From: Acidocella aromatica
GTDB taxonomy: Bacteria > Pseudomonadota > Alphaproteobacteria > Acetobacterales > Acetobacteraceae
Direction: 5' to 3'
NCBI RefSeq assembly: GCF_014201825.1
Contig: NZ_JACHFJ010000001.1
Coordinates: 62,001-126,000, forward strand
Length of the DNA stretch: 64,000 nt
Shown here one piece after another: positions 17,016-26,542 of this stretch (position 1 is the stretch's first letter; the number at the start of each line of letters is the position of its first letter). The translations under genes were made by a program, and so were the position numbers. Below the pieces are notes generated by a model that was not told the origin of the DNA, did not search any database, and saw only the letters and a program-made list of their open reading frames with translations.

Positions 17016-18080
17016 ATGCCCAGCCTTTTCGATCCCCTCCAGCTCGGCGACCTTACCCTGCCGAACCGCATCATCATGGCCCCCCTCACCCGCTGCCGCG
17101 CCAGCGCCGGGCGCGTGCCCAACGCCATGATGGCCGAGTACTACGCCCAGCGCGCCGCTGCCGGGCTGATCATCTCGGAGGCCACAGCTGTCACTCCAAT
17201 GGGCGTGGGCTACCCCGATACCCCCGGCCTGTGGAGCCAGGAGCAGGTGGAAGGCTGGAAGCTCATCACCAGCGCCGTGCACAAGGCGGGCGGGCACATC
17301 TTCGCCCAGCTCTGGCATGTGGGGCGCATTTCCGCCCCTCTCTACCTCAACGGAGAGTTGCCGGTGAGCGCCTCGGCCATCGCCGCCAAGGGGCATGTCA
17401 GCCTGGTGCGCCCGCTGCAGGACTACGTCACCCCCCGCGCGCTGGAGACCGACGAGCTGCCCGGCATCATCGAGGCCTACCGCAAGGCGGCGATGAACGC
17501 TCAGATGGCCGGGTTCGACGGCGTGGAAGTGCATGCCGCCAACGGTTACCTGCTCGACCAGTTCCTGCAAGACTCCACCAACAAGCGCACCGATGAATAT
17601 GGCGGGCCGATCCAGAACCGCGCCCGGCTGCTGCTGGAGGTGACTGACGGTGTGGCCTCCGTGTTCGGGCCGGAATATGTCGGCGTCCATCTCGCCCCGC
17701 GTGGCGATAGCCACACCATGGGCGATTCCAACCCTCTCGCCACCTTCTCCTACGTGGCGCAGGAACTGGGCGAGCGCGGCATCGCCTTCATCTGCACCCG
17801 TGAACACCAGGGACCGGACTCGATCACCCCACAGCTGAAAAAGGCGTTCGGCGGCGTGGTCATCGCCAATGAGGGCTTCACTCTCGAATCGGCCCAGCAG
17901 GCGCTGGATGCCGGCGAAGCCGACGCCGTGGCTTGGGGCAAGGCGTTCATCGCCAACCCGGACCTCGTTGCCCGCCTAGCCAAGAAGGCGCCGCTGAACG
18001 AGCTGGATGCCGAGACCATGTATAGCTCCGGGCCCAAGGGTTATATCGACTATCCGACCCTGGAAGCGGTCACCGCGTAA
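17016..18080 (+). CDS. Old Yellow Enzyme family ene-reductase (NemA-like)
   Basis: This 354-residue FMN-dependent TIM-barrel oxidoreductase reduces activated C=C bonds, N-ethylmaleimide or nitrate esters in its characterised relatives. Family landmarks: NRIIMAPLTRCRA near the start, AQLWHVGR, VEVHAANGYLLDQFL with the His-Asn substrate pair and following Tyr, DEYGG, and the closing GYIDYPTLE. The enzyme is cytosolic. It is in an operon with the ArsR-type regulator, an arrangement like nemRA in which a repressor senses reactive electrophiles; here the regulator family is different. Confidence 0.94.
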   Translation: MPSLFDPLQLGDLTLPNRIIMAPLTRCRASAGRVPNAMMAEYYAQRAAAGLIISEATAVTPMGVGYPDTPGLWSQEQVEGWKLITSAVHKAGGHIFAQLWHVGRISAPLYLNGELPVSASAIAAKGHVSLVRPLQDYVTPRALETDELPGIIEAYRKAAMNAQMAGFDGVEVHAANGYLLDQFLQDSTNKRTDEYGGPIQNRARLLLEVTDGVASVFGPEYVGVHLAPRGDSHTMGDSNPLATFSYVAQELGERGIAFICTREHQGPDSITPQLKKAFGGVVIANEGFTLESAQQALDAGEADAVAWGKAFIANPDLVARLAKKAPLNELDAETMYSSGPKGYIDYPTLEAVTA

Positions 18081-18095
18081 GCGCGTCCCCGGCGG

Positions 18096-19037
18096 TCAGA
18101 ACAGCTCGATCTGGCCGCCGGACTTCTTCTGCTCGCGCAGGAGGCCGTCCAGCACCAGCCACTCATAGCAGCGCACTTGGTTGCGGCCGTGCTGTTTAGC
18201 AACGTAGAGCGCCTCATCGGCCCGGCCGAAGGCGCTGGCTCCGGTATCGTCCGCCCGCACGGCGGAAAACCCGACACTGATCGTCACTCGCCCGACCTGG
18301 GGAAACACCGCCGACTGCACGGCATTGCGGAACGCTTCCAACCTGATCGCCGCCATCCCGAGCGGGGTATTGTGCAGGATGACGAGGAACTCCTCCCCGC
18401 CGAAGCGGAACACGCCCCCCATCTCGCCCAGGCAGCTTTCCATCAGCCGCCCCATGAGGATCAGTACCTCATCGCCATAGAGATGGCCGAATTCGTCGTT
18501 TATGCGCTTAAAGAAGTCGATATCCGCCACGGCGATGACTGCCTGCTCCTCCTGCACCGCCTGATGGAAATAGCTGTTGAAGCCCCGGCGGTTGAGCAGT
18601 CCGGTCAGCTCGTCCCGGTTGCCGTAATCGAGCAGCCCGGCATGGTTGTTGTAAACCCGGATGAGCCGCGAGACGGTCAGCGTTTCCGGGCGGGTCAGGC
18701 GCTCGGGCCGGAGGATTTCGATCACCCCGGTGGACCTGCCGCCTTCATGGATGGCAAAGACATAATGAAAGGCCCCGCCGACCTCATCCTCCACGCAGAT
18801 GCTGTTGCCCATGGCCGGAATGCCTGGGAAAACGACGTTCTCCTCGCCAGTGGCGGCCCCTTCGGGCAAGATCAGGCGCCTGTGCATGTGTTTGCCTCCC
18901 CCGCCCAAGCCAGCGCGCCAGAGTACGAGGCGGCTGGCGCCAACCAGCTCACAGATGAGCTCGGCGAACATGGCCTCCAGCTCGCGCTTGTCGCGCAGAT
19001 GGGTCAGATCGGCTACGGTATCGAGAATCTCTGTCAT
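18096..19037 (-). CDS. Diguanylate cyclase (GAF-like sensor plus GGDEF domain)
   Basis: This 313-residue protein should make cyclic di-GMP from two GTP. An N-terminal GAF-like domain (about residues 1-140) precedes a GGDEF domain with RDELTGLLNRRGF, DIDFFKRINDEFGH and active-site GGEEF. The inhibitory RxxD site is not present: the residues before GGEEF read GEMGGVFRF, so product inhibition through that site is unlikely. No membrane segment or signal peptide is visible. The stop is 15 bases from the convergent ene-reductase stop. The protein ends in GGQIELF. Confidence 0.93.
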   Translation of the reverse strand: MTEILDTVADLTHLRDKRELEAMFAELICELVGASRLVLWRAGLGGGGKHMHRRLILPEGAATGEENVVFPGIPAMGNSICVEDEVGGAFHYVFAIHEGGRSTGVIEILRPERLTRPETLTVSRLIRVYNNHAGLLDYGNRDELTGLLNRRGFNSYFHQAVQEEQAVIAVADIDFFKRINDEFGHLYGDEVLILMGRLMESCLGEMGGVFRFGGEEFLVILHNTPLGMAAIRLEAFRNAVQSAVFPQVGRVTISVGFSAVRADDTGASAFGRADEALYVAKQHGRNQVRCYEWLVLDGLLREQKKSGGQIELF

Positions 19038-19205
19038 GGCTCGCGCTGCACGTTAGAGCCATTCAACTTTCAAATTCTTACCAACGGCGTAAATTTTTCC
19101 CCCGGGCAGCGAGAGAAGCGGATGCCATTTTCCACACGGCCATAGCCTTGTCGGCGCGAGGTTGGTATAGACCGCATCCATTAAATTTCCGAAGGTACCC
19201 GACCC

Positions 19206-19970
19206 ATGGCCCGCCGCCGCCAGCTCTATGAAGGCAAAGCAAAAATCCTGTTCGAGGGCCCCGAGCCCGGCACGCTCGTGCAGTACTTCAAGGACGACGC
19301 CACCGCGTTCAACGCCCAGAAGAAGGGCACGATCACCGGCAAGGGCGTGCTGAACAACCGCATCAGCGAATTCCTGATGATCAAGCTGGCGGAAATCAAC
19401 GTCCCCACGCATTTCATCCGCCGCCTGAACATGCGCGAGCAGCTGATCAAGGAAGTTGAGATCATCCCCATCGAGGTGGTGGTCCGCAACATCGCCGCCG
19501 GATCCATCGCGCAGCGCCTGGGCATCCCCGAGGGCACCCGCCTGCCGCGCTCGATCGTCGAGTATTACTACAAGAACGACCAGCTGAACGACCCGATGGT
19601 GGCCGAAGAGCATATCACCGCCTTCGGCTGGGCCACCCCGCAGGACATGGATGACATCATCCACCTCACCCTGCGCATCAACGACTTCCTCACCGGGCTG
19701 TTCCTGGGCGTCGGCATCACCCTGGTCGATTTCAAGATCGAGTTCGGCCGTCTGTACGAGAACGAGGACATGCGAATCGTCCTGGCCGACGAGATCAGCC
19801 CGGATAATTGCCGCCTTTGGGACGCCAAAACCAACGAGAAAATGGACAAGGACCGCTTCCGCCGCGACCTCGGCAAGATCGAGGAAGCCTATCAGGAAGT
19901 CGCCCGCCGCCTTGGCATTCTGCCCGAGGCCGGTGCGCGCGACATGAAGGGCCCGGAGACGATGCAGTAA
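19206..19970 (+). CDS. purC: SAICAR synthase
   Basis: Phosphoribosylaminoimidazole-succinocarboxamide synthase, 254 residues, joins aspartate to CAIR with ATP in purine synthesis. It shows [11 protein letters not shown] at the ATP-binding N-terminus, FHIRR-like [18 protein letters not shown] and [12 protein letters not shown]. The length is standard. It is the first gene of the purC-purS-purQ-purL cluster on the same strand, 40 bases before purS, and is divergent from the diguanylate cyclase. Confidence 0.97.
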   Translation: MARRRQLYEGKAKILFEGPEPGTLVQYFKDDATAFNAQKKGTITGKGVLNNRISEFLMIKLAEINVPTHFIRRLNMREQLIKEVEIIPIEVVVRNIAAGSIAQRLGIPEGTRLPRSIVEYYYKNDQLNDPMVAEEHITAFGWATPQDMDDIIHLTLRINDFLTGLFLGVGITLVDFKIEFGRLYENEDMRIVLADEISPDNCRLWDAKTNEKMDKDRFRRDLGKIEEAYQEVARRLGILPEAGARDMKGPETMQ

Positions 19971-20010
19971 CCCTGCATCCCTCCCTCCCCCACTCAGCCA
20001 AGGATAGAAC

Positions 20011-20253
20011 ATGAAAGCCATCGTCACCGTCATGCTGAAGAACGGCGTGCTGGACCCGCAGGGCAAGGCCATCGGCCACGCCCTGCATAATCTCGGCTTC
20101 CCCCAGGTGGGCGAGGTCCGCATGGGCAAGATCATCGAGCTGGAATTGGCCGAGACCGACGCGGCCAAGGCCAAGACCGCCGCCGAGGACATGGCGCGCA
20201 AGCTGCTCGCCAATACCGTGATCGAAAGTTTCAAGGTCGAGATCGCGGCGTAA
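20011..20253 (+). CDS. purS: FGAM synthase small subunit PurS
   Basis: This 80-residue structural subunit bridges PurL and PurQ in the three-part formylglycinamidine ribonucleotide synthase. Features: KAIVTVMLKNGVLDPQGKAI at the start, the LGF...VRMGKIIEL core and the C-terminal LLANTVIESFKVEI. Its presence goes with the short form of PurL encoded two genes on. Confidence 0.97.
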   Translation: MKAIVTVMLKNGVLDPQGKAIGHALHNLGFPQVGEVRMGKIIELELAETDAAKAKTAAEDMARKLLANTVIESFKVEIAA

Positions 20254-20274
20254 GCCGCATCCCCCGGAGCCGCC

Positions 20275-20933
20275 ATGAAAGCCGCCATCCTCCTCTTCCC
20301 CGGCATCAATCGCGAGCGCGACATGGTGCTGGCCGTGCGCCAGAGTTTTGGCGTTGAGCCGCAAATCGTCTGGCACAAGGAAACCGAGCTCCCCGCCGGG
20401 ACCGACCTCGTCATCCTGCCGGGCGGGTTCTCCTTCGGTGACTATCTGCGCTGCGGCGCGATGGCGGCGCAAAGCCCCATCATGCGCGCGGTGAAGGCCC
20501 ATGCCGAACGCGGCGGCTACGTGCTGGGCGTGTGCAACGGCTTCCAGATTCTCACCGAGACAGGCCTGCTGCCCGGCGCGCTGCTGCGCAACGCGGGCCT
20601 GCGCTTCCTCTCCATGGACACGATGCTGCGCGTCGAGCGCAACGACACCGTGTTCACCAATAAGTGGGAGAAAGGTGCGGTCTTCCGCGCCCCGATGGCG
20701 CATGGCGACGGCAACTACACCGCCGACGAGGCCACGCTGGACCGGCTTGAGGGCGAAAACCTCGTCGCCTTCCGCTATGCCGATATCAACCGAAACGGCT
20801 CCGCCCGCAGCATCGCGGGCATCTTTGCCCCGAATCTGCGCGTGCTCGGCCTGATGCCGCACCCGGAAAACCTCGTCGATCCGCTGATGGGCGGCACCGA
20901 CGGCAAACCCCTCTTCGACGCACTGGCCGCCGC

Positions 20934-20937
<4 letters not shown>
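20275..20937 (+). CDS. purQ: FGAM synthase glutaminase subunit PurQ
   Basis: This 220-residue class I glutamine amidotransferase releases ammonia from glutamine for PurL. The nucleophile Cys is in [12 protein letters not shown] and the His-Glu pair in LMPHPEN near the C-terminus. The N-terminal pattern [13 protein letters not shown] is family-typical. The stop overlaps the purL start by 4 bases (ATGA), indicating coupled translation. Confidence 0.97.
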
Positions 20938-23102
<2,165 letters not shown>

Positions 23103-23120
23103 AAAGGGGCGCAGAAACGA

Positions 23121-23354
23121 ATGGCAATGCTCGCAAGTGAAATCGAGGCTCTGATCAAGGCCGCCTTCCCAGACGCCAAGATCGAGATTGAGGATCTGGC
23201 TGGCGACAACGACCATTACGCGGCAACCGTGGTGTCCGAGGCGTTCCGGGGCGTGCCCCGCGTGCGCCAGCACCAAATGGTCTATGCCGCTCTGCAAGGC
23301 CGCATGGGCGGCGCACTTCACGCTTTGGCGCTGCAAACTTCAGCGCCCGATTAA
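23121..23354 (+). CDS. BolA-family protein
   Basis: This 77-residue protein of the BolA/YrbA class pairs with monothiol glutaredoxins to bind a shared 2Fe-2S cluster. It shows the class pattern, with IEIEDLAGDNDHYAATVVSE, then the FRGVPRVRQHQMVYAALQ helix. The conserved His in RVRQHQ is the usual cluster ligand. The next gene is a CGFS glutaredoxin, and this genomic pairing supports the complex. Confidence 0.93.
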   Translation: MAMLASEIEALIKAAFPDAKIEIEDLAGDNDHYAATVVSEAFRGVPRVRQHQMVYAALQGRMGGALHALALQTSAPD

Positions 23355-23370
23355 AGGATTCTTGAAGCGA

Positions 23371-23706
23371 ATGGACAACCCTGTTTTTGTTGAAATTCAG
23401 AGCCATATCGACGGTTCTGAAGTCATGCTGTTCATGAAGGGCACCCCGCTGTTCCCGCAATGCGGCTTCTCCGCCCGCGTGGTGCAGATCCTCAAGCACG
23501 CCGGAGTGCCGTTCGCCTCGGTGAACGTGCTGGAGAACCAGGAGGTCCGCGAGGGCATCAAGGAATTCTCCAACTGGCCGACCATTCCTCAGCTCTACAT
23601 CAAGGGCGAGTTCATCGGCGGCTGCGATATCGTGACCGAGATGTTCCAGTCCGGCGAATTGCAGACCCTGCTGAACGAGAAAGGCATCCAGCAAAACGCT
23701 GCTTGA
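23371..23706 (+). CDS. grxD: Monothiol glutaredoxin, CGFS type
   Basis: This 111-residue glutaredoxin carries and delivers 2Fe-2S clusters. Active-site motif CGFS is in FPQCGFSARVV, preceded by VMLFMKGTP, the cis-proline is in WPTIPQLYI, and the GSH-binding GGCDI follows. ATG 23371 is chosen because it places the family N-terminus correctly; upstream in-frame sequence lies within bolA. The bolA-grxD pair is conserved in alphaproteobacteria. Confidence 0.96.
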   Translation: MDNPVFVEIQSHIDGSEVMLFMKGTPLFPQCGFSARVVQILKHAGVPFASVNVLENQEVREGIKEFSNWPTIPQLYIKGEFIGGCDIVTEMFQSGELQTLLNEKGIQQNAA

Positions 23707-23722
23707 ACGCGCTTTTTCTCCG

Positions 23723-24958
23723 GTGATCGCTTTCGTCACCGACGAACTGCCCAGGCCCGGCGCCGCCGGGCATCTGGCGCTGAACCATGCGATTATCGAC
23801 TGGCTGCAGCAGGAAGGCTTCGCCGTAACCATCCTGCTCACCGGCTCCAGGCTGGCTTGGCCGGTGGAGCTTTATACCGAGGCCAGGGTGACAGGGCCGC
23901 ATGTCACCCAGTTTGGCTCTTATCTCGGCGCCCTCTCCCCGCCTACCATGCTCGGCATTGGCCTGCGCGCATTGCTCCGCCGCCTGCCTCCGGCGCTCGC
24001 CGCACGGCTGCGCCGCGCCCGGCACAATGCCGATGCGGTACTCGGCAGTTTCCCCAGCCCCTCCGATCTGCGCTGGTGCGCCCGCGCCATCGACCGGCTG
24101 CAACCACAGGCCGTGCTCATCGACACGGTCTTCCGCGCTCCGCTTCTGGGCGAGCCGGAACTTGCCGGGCTGAACAGCATCGTCATCACCCATGACGTCT
24201 TCCACCGTCGCGCCCAGGCGCTCTCGGCGGCCGGCTACCATGTGTTGCCGGAAAATTTTTCCCGCATCCGGGAAGCCACCCTGCTCGGCCGCGCCAGATC
24301 TATCGCCGCGATTCAGCCAGAGGAAGCGGAGGTGCTGCGTGCCATGTGCCCAGCACGCAATATCTTCACCGCCCCCATGCCTGCCCTGCCCTGCCCTCCG
24401 CCGCCCGCAACCCAGCGCATCCCTGGCAGGCTGATCTTCGTCGGCAGTGACTCGTTGCCGAACCTGGACGGGCTGCGCTGGTTCTTCGCGGAGATCTGGC
24501 CACAGCTTCACCCGCATGGGCTGACGCTGGACCTTGTGGGCGATTGCGGAAAGGCCCTCCCCCGCTTGCCGCAAGGCGTAAAAGCGTGGGGGCGCGTTGC
24601 CTCGCTGGCGCCTCTGCTGCACCGGGCCTCGTTGGCCATCTCGCCGCTGCGTACAGGATCCGGGCTCAAGATCAAGCTGCTCGACTACGCCCGGCACGGC
24701 CTCTACACCATCGCCACGCCACCGAGTCTGCAAGGCTTCTACCTCGACGCCGACTCCCCCTTCATCATGGCCGGCAGCGCCAATATCTTCGCGCAGGCTG
24801 TGCTGCGGCATGTCGCCACGCCGCCGCAGCCCAATGCGGCGCTCGCTTATGTCACCCTGCATTACGGCATGGCGGCCAGCTTCGCCGGGTTGCGCGCCGC
24901 CCTCACACCGGGAGTGGCGGCGGCAACACAGAGCGACCTGCGCTCGCTGAAGCTCTAA
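23723..24958 (+). CDS. Glycosyltransferase of GT4-like type
   Basis: A GT-B fold protein of about 411 residues. The N-terminal half begins IAFVTDELPRPGAAGHLALN. The C-terminal nucleotide-sugar half contains RLIFVGSDSLPNLDGLRWFF and then PLRTGSGLKIKLLDYARHGL, the usual donor-binding Glu loop region with Lys/Asp. Its substrate cannot be told. The start is GTG at 23723, 16 bases after grxD; there is no better ATG. No signal peptide is visible, so it is probably cytosolic or membrane-associated, acting on a surface polysaccharide or lipid (inference). Confidence 0.8.
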   Translation: MIAFVTDELPRPGAAGHLALNHAIIDWLQQEGFAVTILLTGSRLAWPVELYTEARVTGPHVTQFGSYLGALSPPTMLGIGLRALLRRLPPALAARLRRARHNADAVLGSFPSPSDLRWCARAIDRLQPQAVLIDTVFRAPLLGEPELAGLNSIVITHDVFHRRAQALSAAGYHVLPENFSRIREATLLGRARSIAAIQPEEAEVLRAMCPARNIFTAPMPALPCPPPPATQRIPGRLIFVGSDSLPNLDGLRWFFAEIWPQLHPHGLTLDLVGDCGKALPRLPQGVKAWGRVASLAPLLHRASLAISPLRTGSGLKIKLLDYARHGLYTIATPPSLQGFYLDADSPFIMAGSANIFAQAVLRHVATPPQPNAALAYVTLHYGMAASFAGLRAALTPGVAAATQSDLRSLKL

Positions 24959-25097
24959 AACTAGCGCCACATAAGCATCATGCAATGTTAACAGCGCTGT
25001 AACAGCTTTCTACCGCCGCATCCCTTAACTGCCCTCACGGATACCGGCTAACAGCACGTTAAGCTACCGTTCATGACGACGAACAGAGAGGCTGTAA

Positions 25098-25274
25098 GTG
25101 AACAAACAATATATCTTCCGGGGCAAGCTGCAGAAGCGTACGGCATCCCGTGCCGTTATGCTTGGTTTGGTTGCCAGCATTGTCCTGGCGCCAACAGCCT
25201 TCGCGGAAGGCATTGGCCTCACACGGGGAAATGCGATCTTTAACGGTGGAATCACCATGATTTCCGCATGGTAA
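25098..25274 (+). CDS. Short secreted peptide precursor (58 codons), unknown
   Basis: A GTG codon with AGAGAGG 7 bases upstream opens a 58-codon frame. The product has a basic N-terminus (MNKQYIFRGKLQKRTASR), a hydrophobic core (AVMLGLVASIVLAPTAFA) and an Ala-x-Ala cleavage site after residue 36. This would leave a mature peptide of only 22 residues, starting EGIGLTRGN and ending GGITMISAW. It lies alone in an A/T-richer gap between the glycosyltransferase and EAL genes. I recognise no family. It could be a secreted peptide or the remnant of a longer exported protein. Confidence 0.55.
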   Translation: MNKQYIFRGKLQKRTASRAVMLGLVASIVLAPTAFAEGIGLTRGNAIFNGGITMISAW

Positions 25275-25388
25275 ACGAGCCCACTGTCGGCACATGCAAC
25301 AAAACTTTGCCTAAATATTTAAAAAATCCATTTTTATTCCATTAACCATCGCAACGCAGTGTCGGGCACATGACTATCCAGGCGTGCC

Positions 25389-26234
25389 ATGACCGAGCTT
25401 AATGTTCCCACCCTCGAAAACCCGGCCTCACAACAATCCGTGCGAGAGCTGCGCCAGCGCAACGCACGGCGCGAGGTTACCGAACGCCGGCGCATGACCG
25501 AGCGCCTGCGTAAAGCCCTGGTGACAGAGGGCTTCGTCCTGCATTACCAGCCTATCATCACGCTAAGCACCGGCTTTGCCCGCGGCGCGGAAACCCTGGT
25601 GCGGCTGCGCCATTCCCGCCGCGGTTTCGTCCCCGCCCAGCATTTCATGCCCATCGCTGAACGCTCCGACATCATCACCAGCCTCGCGGGCTGGACCTTG
25701 CGCGAAGCCTGCCGCCACGCCGCCACCTGGCCGGCGCATTTCACCACCTCCATGGCGTTGTCCTTGCCGCATCTGCAAAGCGGGCAGCTCATCCGCCAGC
25801 TCCTCGAGTCGCTGAATCAGTCGGGCCTCGCCCCCGAGCGGCTGGAACTGGAAATCGCCGAGCCCGCGTTGCTTGACAGCAATGATGACACAGTGTTCGC
25901 GCTGAAGGCTCTGCAGGGCCTTGGCGTGCGGCTGGCGTTGAACAATTTCGGCACCTTCTATGCCAGCCTGAGCGCGCTCAAGCGCCTGCCCTTCTCCACG
26001 CTGCGGCTGGACCGCTCTTTGGTGCAAAACCTCGATGAGGATTCGGGTAACGCCATCGTCCGCGCCGTCATCAACGCCGGGCACGCCCTGGGCCAAACCG
26101 TGCTGGCCGAAGGCGTGGAGAACGAGACGCAGTACCAAATTCTGGTGGATCTCGGCGCCGATGAGGGCCAGGGCCTCTATTTTGGCCCGCCCGTGGGGCC
26201 GGACGAAATGGCTGCCATGTTCGCACCGGCCTGA
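25389..26234 (+). CDS. Degenerate EAL-domain protein, probably without phosphodiesterase activity
   Basis: This 281-residue protein has an arginine-rich helical N-terminus (about residues 16-45) and an EAL domain fold. Metal-site residues of active c-di-GMP phosphodiesterases are changed: the signature reads ETL (68-70), the Asn of the usual NLS is Ala123 (MALS), the ITES motif is IAEP (156-159), and the essential Asp pair of DDFGTGYSS is Asn185-Asn186 (NNFGTFYAS). Only the AEGVEN motif is kept. The likely role is a c-di-GMP receptor or a protein-interaction module. No membrane segment is visible. Confidence 0.88.
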   Translation: MTELNVPTLENPASQQSVRELRQRNARREVTERRRMTERLRKALVTEGFVLHYQPIITLSTGFARGAETLVRLRHSRRGFVPAQHFMPIAERSDIITSLAGWTLREACRHAATWPAHFTTSMALSLPHLQSGQLIRQLLESLNQSGLAPERLELEIAEPALLDSNDDTVFALKALQGLGVRLALNNFGTFYASLSALKRLPFSTLRLDRSLVQNLDEDSGNAIVRAVINAGHALGQTVLAEGVENETQYQILVDLGADEGQGLYFGPPVGPDEMAAMFAPA

Positions 26235-26277
26235 ATGGCTTTGAACATGGCGGGCAATCGGGCATAAGCCTTGGCTT

Positions 26278-26541
26278 ATGACGAATGATCCAGCCGAACA
26301 GGCGATCCTCACCACGCTCGCCGCACGCGGGCCGAATAAATCCATCTGCCCGACCGAAGCCGCCCGTGCCCTGGCCGGCAACCCGGCGGACGATAGCTGG
26401 CGCAAGAGCCTTGCCCCGGTGAAGCTGGCGGCGCAGCGCTTGGCCCGCGAAGGGCGCATCGAGATCCTGCGCAAGGGCAAGCCCATCAGCCCGGACGTGC
26501 TGCATGGCGTACTCCGCCTGCGCCTGAAGCAGGAAGACTGA
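26278..26541 (+). CDS. DUF3253-domain protein
   Basis: This 87-residue winged-helix-like protein of the DUF3253 family has AILTTLAARGPNKSICPTEA near the start, then WRKSLAPVKLAAQRLAREG and IEILRKGKP. The fold suggests nucleic-acid binding, but no function is known. The stop is separated by one base from the ABC transporter start at 26543, so the two are very likely translated from one mRNA. Confidence 0.88.
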   Translation: MTNDPAEQAILTTLAARGPNKSICPTEAARALAGNPADDSWRKSLAPVKLAAQRLAREGRIEILRKGKPISPDVLHGVLRLRLKQED

Positions 26542-26542
26542 C

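Noticed and set aside
24980-25060. CtrA-type TTAA-N7-TTAA site in the gap after the glycosyltransferase
   Set aside because: Several TTAAC half-sites occur, but none with the right spacing and orientation.
25073-25180. ATG-started frame overlapping the secreted-peptide frame
   Set aside because: It has no ribosome site and no hydrophobic signal. The GTG frame has both and ends in a clean signal-peptide cleavage site.
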